Of a stretch of 8,697 nt of DNA, positions 4,945 through 8,697 are shown piece after piece. The notes beneath the pieces were generated by a model. The model did no database searches. It was not told the origin of the DNA and saw only the letters and a list, made by a program, of their open reading frames with translations. Numbering within the stretch: the first letter of the stretch is position 1; every line of letters begins with the position of its first letter. The position numbers and the translations under genes were made by a program. The stretch comes from a bacterium (GTDB lineage Bacteria > Chloroflexota > Dormibacteria > UBA8260 > Bog-877), in assembly GCA_021817185.1 (NCBI GenBank), contig JAKAVU010000113.1:1-8697 (forward strand), written 5' to 3'.

Positions 4945-6443
4945 GTCCCGCGCCGCCCGCCGGCGGCGAGCCACTGCCGGAGGCGCTCGCGGACCGGCGA
5001 CGCAAGGCGCTCGCTCTGCGTGACCGGGGGATCAGTCCCTGGGGGGTTGACTTCCACCCCAGCCATACTTGCCGACAGGCCAACGACCTCGCTCCGCAAG
5101 AACCGGGCCCGGTGGGTGAGTCCGTGCTGGTGGCGGGCAGGCTGCTGCGGATCCGGCGCACAGGCGGGATCGCGTTCGCCGACTGCTTCGACGAGTCGGG
5201 CAGGATTCAGCTTCTGATCAGCCGGGAGGTTCCGGCCGCCATGGAGTTGCTGGACGAACTGGATGTGGGGGACATCGTGGGAGCCCAAGGCAGGGTGACC
5301 CGGTCCCGCTCCGGGCAGCCCAGCGTACTGGTAGAGCGGCTCACGCTGCTGGCCAAGGCCCTGCGACCCCCGGCGGCCAAGCACCGAGGGGTGGTGGATC
5401 CCGAGCTGAGGTACCGGAGGCGGTATCTGGACCTCCTCTCGGACCCCCAGCATCGTCTGGTGTTCAAGCAGCGCTCCGCGATCGTCTCGGCCCTGCGATC
5501 GGAGCTGGAGCAGCGGGGTTACCTGGAGGTCGAGACCCCGATCCTGCAGCCGATTCCGGGAGGCGGGGATGCTCGTCCGTTCCGGTCGCACCACAATGCA
5601 CTGGACTCCGACTTCTACCTGCGCATCGCGATCGAGCTGTACCTGAAGCGGCTGCTGGTGGCCGGGTTCGAGCGGGTGTTCGAGATCGGGCGCACCTTCC
5701 GCAACGAGGGGCTCTCCCCTCGGCACAACCCGGAGTTCACCCTCCTGGAGGCCTACGAGGCCTACGGCGACCTGGAATCGATGATGGAGCTGTGCCAGGC
5801 TCTGGTCCAGTCTGCCTGTGCCGCGTCAGCGGCCCTGGGGGGCGAGCCGCCGGAGATGTTGGTGAAGCCGTTCGCGGTCACCACCATGTCCGACCTTGTC
5901 CTGGAGACGGTCGGCTTCGACGCGATCGGTCTGTGGGATGCTCCGGAGGAGATGCGAGCCCGGGCCGGTCGCCTTGGCGTCCACCTTCCGGCCGAAGCCC
6001 TGCCCGGGAGGGTACTCTTCGAGGTCTACGATCAGCTGGTGGAGCCCAAGATCACCCAACCGACGTTTGTCGTCGGCCATCCTGCGGACGTTTCACCCCT
6101 GGCGCGTCGGGGGGATGACCCCAGGTTCGCGAAGCGGTTCGAGCTGGTGGTGGGGGGCCGGGAACTTGCCAACGCCTTCTCGGAGTTGAACGATCCCTTG
6201 GAGCAGAGGGAGCGGCTCTTGGAGCAGGCGCGGCGGCGGAGGGCTGGCGATGTCGAAGCGCAGCCGTTCGACCTGGACTTCGTCGAAGCGTTGGAGCATG
6301 GGATGCCGCCAGCGGGGGGGATCGGGATGGGGGTCGACCGGCTCGTGATGCTGGTGACCGGAGCCGAGAGCATCCGCGACGTGCTGCTGTTCCCCACGCT
6401 GCGCCCGTTGCCCGAGGGCGACCACGGTTCTCGTACCCTTTAG
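4941..6443 (+). CDS. lysS: Lysyl-tRNA synthetase, class II
   Basis: Charges tRNA-Lys with lysine using ATP in the cytoplasm. The protein is 500 residues, comparable to E. coli LysRS (about 505). The N-terminal OB-fold anticodon-binding domain lies around residues 55-150 (VLVAGRLLRIRRTGGIAFAD). The catalytic domain shows motif 1 (RSAIVSALRSELEQRGYLEVETP), the GGDARPF and HHNALDSDFYLRIA substrate region, motif 2 (FRNEGLSPRHNPEFT, starting at F253) and motif 3 (GIGMGVDRL, Arg467). These identify LysRS rather than AspRS or AsnRS. The GTG start overlaps the greA stop (GTGA), a sign of translational coupling. The N-terminus is a little Pro/Ala-rich but of normal length. The TAG stop is 3 bp before serS. 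Confidence 0.97.
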   Translation: MSPAPPAGGEPLPEALADRRRKALALRDRGISPWGVDFHPSHTCRQANDLAPQEPGPVGESVLVAGRLLRIRRTGGIAFADCFDESGRIQLLISREVPAAMELLDELDVGDIVGAQGRVTRSRSGQPSVLVERLTLLAKALRPPAAKHRGVVDPELRYRRRYLDLLSDPQHRLVFKQRSAIVSALRSELEQRGYLEVETPILQPIPGGGDARPFRSHHNALDSDFYLRIAIELYLKRLLVAGFERVFEIGRTFRNEGLSPRHNPEFTLLEAYEAYGDLESMMELCQALVQSACAASAALGGEPPEMLVKPFAVTTMSDLVLETVGFDAIGLWDAPEEMRARAGRLGVHLPAEALPGRVLFEVYDQLVEPKITQPTFVVGHPADVSPLARRGDDPRFAKRFELVVGGRELANAFSELNDPLEQRERLLEQARRRRAGDVEAQPFDLDFVEALEHGMPPAGGIGMGVDRLVMLVTGAESIRDVLLFPTLRPLPEGDHGSRTL

Positions 6444-6446
6444 GGT

Positions 6447-7727
6447 GTGCTCGCACTTCAGTTCATTCGCGATCACCCTGATTTGGTCAGGGAGGGCGCT
6501 CGCAGGAAGGGCGAGGATGCCCCGATCGACGAGATCCTCGCGCTCGATCGGGAACACCGGCTGCTGGTCGGCGAGGAGGAGTCGCTGCGTGCTGAGCTGA
6601 GGTCCAGTTCGGCCAGGTTCCAGGAGCTGCCCGCCGGCGGCGAGGCGCAAGAGGCGCTCCGCGGAGAGCTGGCGGCGCTCAAGCTGCGGGTGCAGGAGTT
6701 CGCCCAGCGGCGCAAGGAGATGGAGAGCCGACTTCAAGGGCTGCTCCTGGTGGTCCCCAACCCTCCCCACGAATCGGTCCCTGACGGCACCGGAGACGAC
6801 GACAACCAGGTGGTCAGGACCTGGGGTGACCGTCCGCAGTTTGACTTCGAACCCCAGACTCATTACGACCTGGGGGACAGGCTCGGGATCTTCGACTTCG
6901 AGCGCGCGGTCAAGATTTCCGGCAGCCGCTTCGCGGTGCTACGGGGCGCGGGTGCGCGCCTGGAACGGGCACTCAGTTCGCTGATGTTGGATCTGGCCAC
7001 GCGGGAGCACGGCTACCTGGAGGTCGCCCCTCCGTACATGGTGAGTCGCGAGTGCATGACCGGGACCGCCAACCTGCCCAAGTTCGAGGAGGACGCCTTC
7101 CACGTGGTGGAGGGTGACCGGTTCTTGATCCCCACCGCCGAGGTCCCGGTCACCAACCTGTACCGGGAGGAGATTCTGGACCGAGAGCGCCTGCCCATCC
7201 GGCATGTCGCGTGGACCCCCTGCTGGCGCAGTGAGGCGGGGGCTCCGGGGCGGGATACCAGGGGCTATGTTCGCCTACACCAGTTCAGCAAGGTGGAATT
7301 GGTGAAGTTCGTCCATCCCGAGGGGTCGTTGGAGGAGTTGGAAACGCTGGTCCAGGATGCGGAGTCGGTGCTGCAGGCGCTGGGGCTGCACTACCGAGTC
7401 CGGCTCATGTGCAGCGGGGACATGGGTTTCGCGCAGTGGAAGAAGTACGACATCGACGCCTGGGCGCCCGGTATGGATCGTTACCTGGAGGTGTCATCCT
7501 GCTCGGTCTTCGGTGATTTCCAGGCTCGCCGGGCCAACATCCGGTTTCGCACCGCGGGGGGCAAGCCCGAGTTTGTCCACACCCTGAATGGCAGCGCCCT
7601 GGCGCTGCCCCGAACCTTGGATTGCCTGGTCGAGTCCTACCAGACCAAGGATGGGGGGATTCGGATTCCCGACGCGCTCCGACCGTATCTGGCGGGCCTC
7701 GAGGAGATCCTTCCGCCAGCCAATTGA
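6447..7727 (+). CDS. serS: Seryl-tRNA synthetase
   Basis: Charges tRNA-Ser (and tRNA-Sec where present) with serine. It has 426 residues, a normal bacterial SerRS length. The N-terminal long coiled-coil arm that grips the tRNA variable loop spans about residues 25-110. The catalytic core has the TAE serine-binding loop (230-232), motif 2 ([22 protein letters not shown], from C259) and motif 3 ([19 protein letters not shown], Arg389). The ending [11 protein letters not shown] is typical. The GTG at 6447 gives the standard N-terminus ([14 protein letters not shown]). No good ribosome site precedes it: AGGG lies only 1 nt before the GTG, as part of a small inverted repeat ACCCT-TT-AGGGT (6435-6446) spanning the lysS stop. 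Translation is therefore probably coupled to lysS. I see no clear T-run terminator after the gene. Confidence 0.97.
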   Translation: MLALQFIRDHPDLVREGARRKGEDAPIDEILALDREHRLLVGEEESLRAELRSSSARFQELPAGGEAQEALRGELAALKLRVQEFAQRRKEMESRLQGLLLVVPNPPHESVPDGTGDDDNQVVRTWGDRPQFDFEPQTHYDLGDRLGIFDFERAVKISGSRFAVLRGAGARLERALSSLMLDLATREHGYLEVAPPYMVSRECMTGTANLPKFEEDAFHVVEGDRFLIPTAEVPVTNLYREEILDRERLPIRHVAWTPCWRSEAGAPGRDTRGYVRLHQFSKVELVKFVHPEGSLEELETLVQDAESVLQALGLHYRVRLMCSGDMGFAQWKKYDIDAWAPGMDRYLEVSSCSVFGDFQARRANIRFRTAGGKPEFVHTLNGSALALPRTLDCLVESYQTKDGGIRIPDALRPYLAGLEEILPPAN

Positions 7728-8216
7728 GTTGGTCTGCGGCGGCGCCGATCGCCACTGACCGAGGATGCCCACGAACCCAGGGCAAAGGGTGCTTGCGGAT
7801 GCTCCGATCGCGCCCGACGGAGGGTCGTGCCGGGCGGTTTCGGGCGCGCACGGCCACGTTGCGGAGGGCTGAGCGATTGCGGTGGACTCGCTCCACGTCG
7901 GGTGGGCCAACGGGACCGATCTGAAACGGTGGTATGGCACAGAGCACCGGGCGCGAAATTGCCGGGAAGTTGAAGGCGCGCGCGAAGGGGTCGACGTCAG
8001 CCCCTGAAAATCGCCCATAACCCACGGTTGCGCGCCTCAAGGCGGGCCACATGGGGGTCCGGACGACCTCCCATCGGACGGCTGCCAGCCTTGGGGCACC
8101 CGGCCGAGTGGTCCAGCGCCGGTGAGCCAAGGCGTCCCGATCAAGGCGCCACCGCGTCCCCGCCGACGCGACTGTCCGTGCCCCAACGGGTCATTTGCGA
8201 GGCGCCGGTGCGGGAA
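7728..8216. other. 489-bp stretch without a convincing gene
   Basis: It lies between the convergent ends of serS and the pentapeptide-repeat gene. Open frames on both strands exist (for example minus 7405-8130, much of it antisense to serS), but the translations are Arg/Pro-rich, low in family features and typical of chance frames in high-GC DNA. Short plus-strand frames at 7882-8007 (41 codons) and 7934-8020 (28 codons) lack ribosome sites. There is no tRNA T-arm, no T-run terminator and no repeat array. Several short G/C hairpins occur, for example AGGGG/CCCCT around 7986-8005. It could be a decayed gene. Confidence 0.6.
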
Positions 8217-8697
8217 TCATGCCCGGCCTGAAGGGTCGCGTTCGTCGTCGACCTTGACGCCCATGCCGTAGAACATCTGCAGGGCCATGGGCACGATCTG
8301 GGCCGAGTCGATGACTACGCCACGAAGATAGGCAGCGCCCTTGAGTTCATCGAATCTGGACCCATGCAGTCGGGCCCCAGCCAGCGCGGCCTGTGAGAAC
8401 TCGGCTCCCGTGAGGTCGCAATCGAACAGGCGGAGGCCGTCAATGCGCGCGGCGTAGAAGTCAGCCTCGCGCAGATCGCAGCGATCAAAGGCGATCCGGG
8501 CTCCCCTTGCCATGCGCAGCACCGCCATCTTCATCTGGCAATCCGTGACGCGCACGTCATGAAAACTGCCATCAGGGATGGTGACCCCCAGCATGCGGCA
8601 GCCGACGAACTCGACCCGCACAAACGACGCCCCGCGGAGGATGGTGCCAGAGAGATCGCAACCGCGAAACACCGAGTCGGTGATCCTCGCCCGCTCC
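8217..8697 (-). CDS. Pentapeptide-repeat protein, 5' end outside the window
   Basis: The reading frame is open from the right edge to the TGA at 8217-8219, giving about 159 residues. Most of the visible protein consists of degenerate five-residue repeats of the A(D/N)Lxx type, for example CDLSG, ASFVR, CDLRE, ADFYA, CDLTG, AEFSQ and AALAG. Such repeats fold as a right-handed quadrilateral beta-helix. Cysteine is unusually common at the repeat starts (CDL three times). The C-terminal tail (LRGVVIDSAQIVPMALQMFYGMGVKVDDE) is the capping segment often seen in bacterial members. A GTG at 8672 lies inside the repeats and is unlikely to be the true start, because repeat-like sequence continues upstream (ARITDSVF). 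The family includes the gyrase-protecting Qnr and MfpA proteins, but nothing here supports that role; the function is unknown. Confidence 0.88.
   Translation of the reverse strand, partial: ERARITDSVFRGCDLSGTILRGASFVRVEFVGCRMLGVTIPDGSFHDVRVTDCQMKMAVLRMARGARIAFDRCDLREADFYAARIDGLRLFDCDLTGAEFSQAALAGARLHGSRFDELKGAAYLRGVVIDSAQIVPMALQMFYGMGVKVDDERDPSGRA

Noticed and set aside
4785..5726. 313-residue minus-strand open frame opposite lysS
   Set aside because: It is a shadow of lysS and greA in high-GC DNA; the translation has no recognisable domain.
7405..8130. 241-residue minus-strand open frame across the serS end and the gap
   Set aside because: Over 300 bp is antisense to serS and the remainder is low-complexity Arg/Pro-rich sequence with no domain or ribosome site.
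8098..8150. tRNA-like stretch with a GCCGAGTGGT D-arm resemblance
   Set aside because: No T-arm, anticodon arm or matching acceptor stem follows.

Overview
The window is high-GC, densely packed bacterial DNA with frequent GTG and TTG starts. It comes from a housekeeping region of what is probably an uncultivated, high-GC bacterium. An actinobacterial, Chloroflexota or Dormibacterota-like lineage is my guess; the sequence alone does not settle it.

Left half (1-3247, minus strand). Reading leftwards from 3247: a tRNA-dihydrouridine synthase (dus), a small four-cysteine-pair zinc-ribbon protein starting 7 bp after it, a structured 100-bp gap, a TetR-family repressor and a ClC chloride channel/antiporter that runs off the left edge. 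The repressor stop and the ClC start overlap (ATGA), so the two are one transcription unit. A 14-bp palindrome sits in the repressor's own promoter and is the likely autoregulatory operator. The -10 placement suggests a leaderless mRNA.

Right half (3421-7727, plus strand). A type III pantothenate kinase (coaX) is divergent from dus. After a 285-bp gap comes a tight operon greA-lysS-serS: transcript-cleavage factor, lysyl-tRNA synthetase (4-bp overlap with greA) and seryl-tRNA synthetase (3-bp gap). The 285-bp gap holds a convincing greA promoter, two hairpins in the greA leader, and, on the minus strand, a good intrinsic terminator preceded by a possible promoter. Together these suggest a small RNA of about 80 nt.

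Right end (7728-8697). A 489-bp stretch shows no convincing gene. It is followed by the C-terminal part of a pentapeptide-repeat protein on the minus strand, whose 5' end lies outside the window.

The coaX/dus/greA/lysS grouping resembles the conserved neighbourhood known from Firmicutes, but here dus points the opposite way. I found no clear new defence or mobile system. The most interesting leads are the putative sRNA between coaX and greA, the leaderless TetR promoter controlling a ClC protein with an altered proton pathway, and a Ser replacing a usually acidic residue in CoaX.
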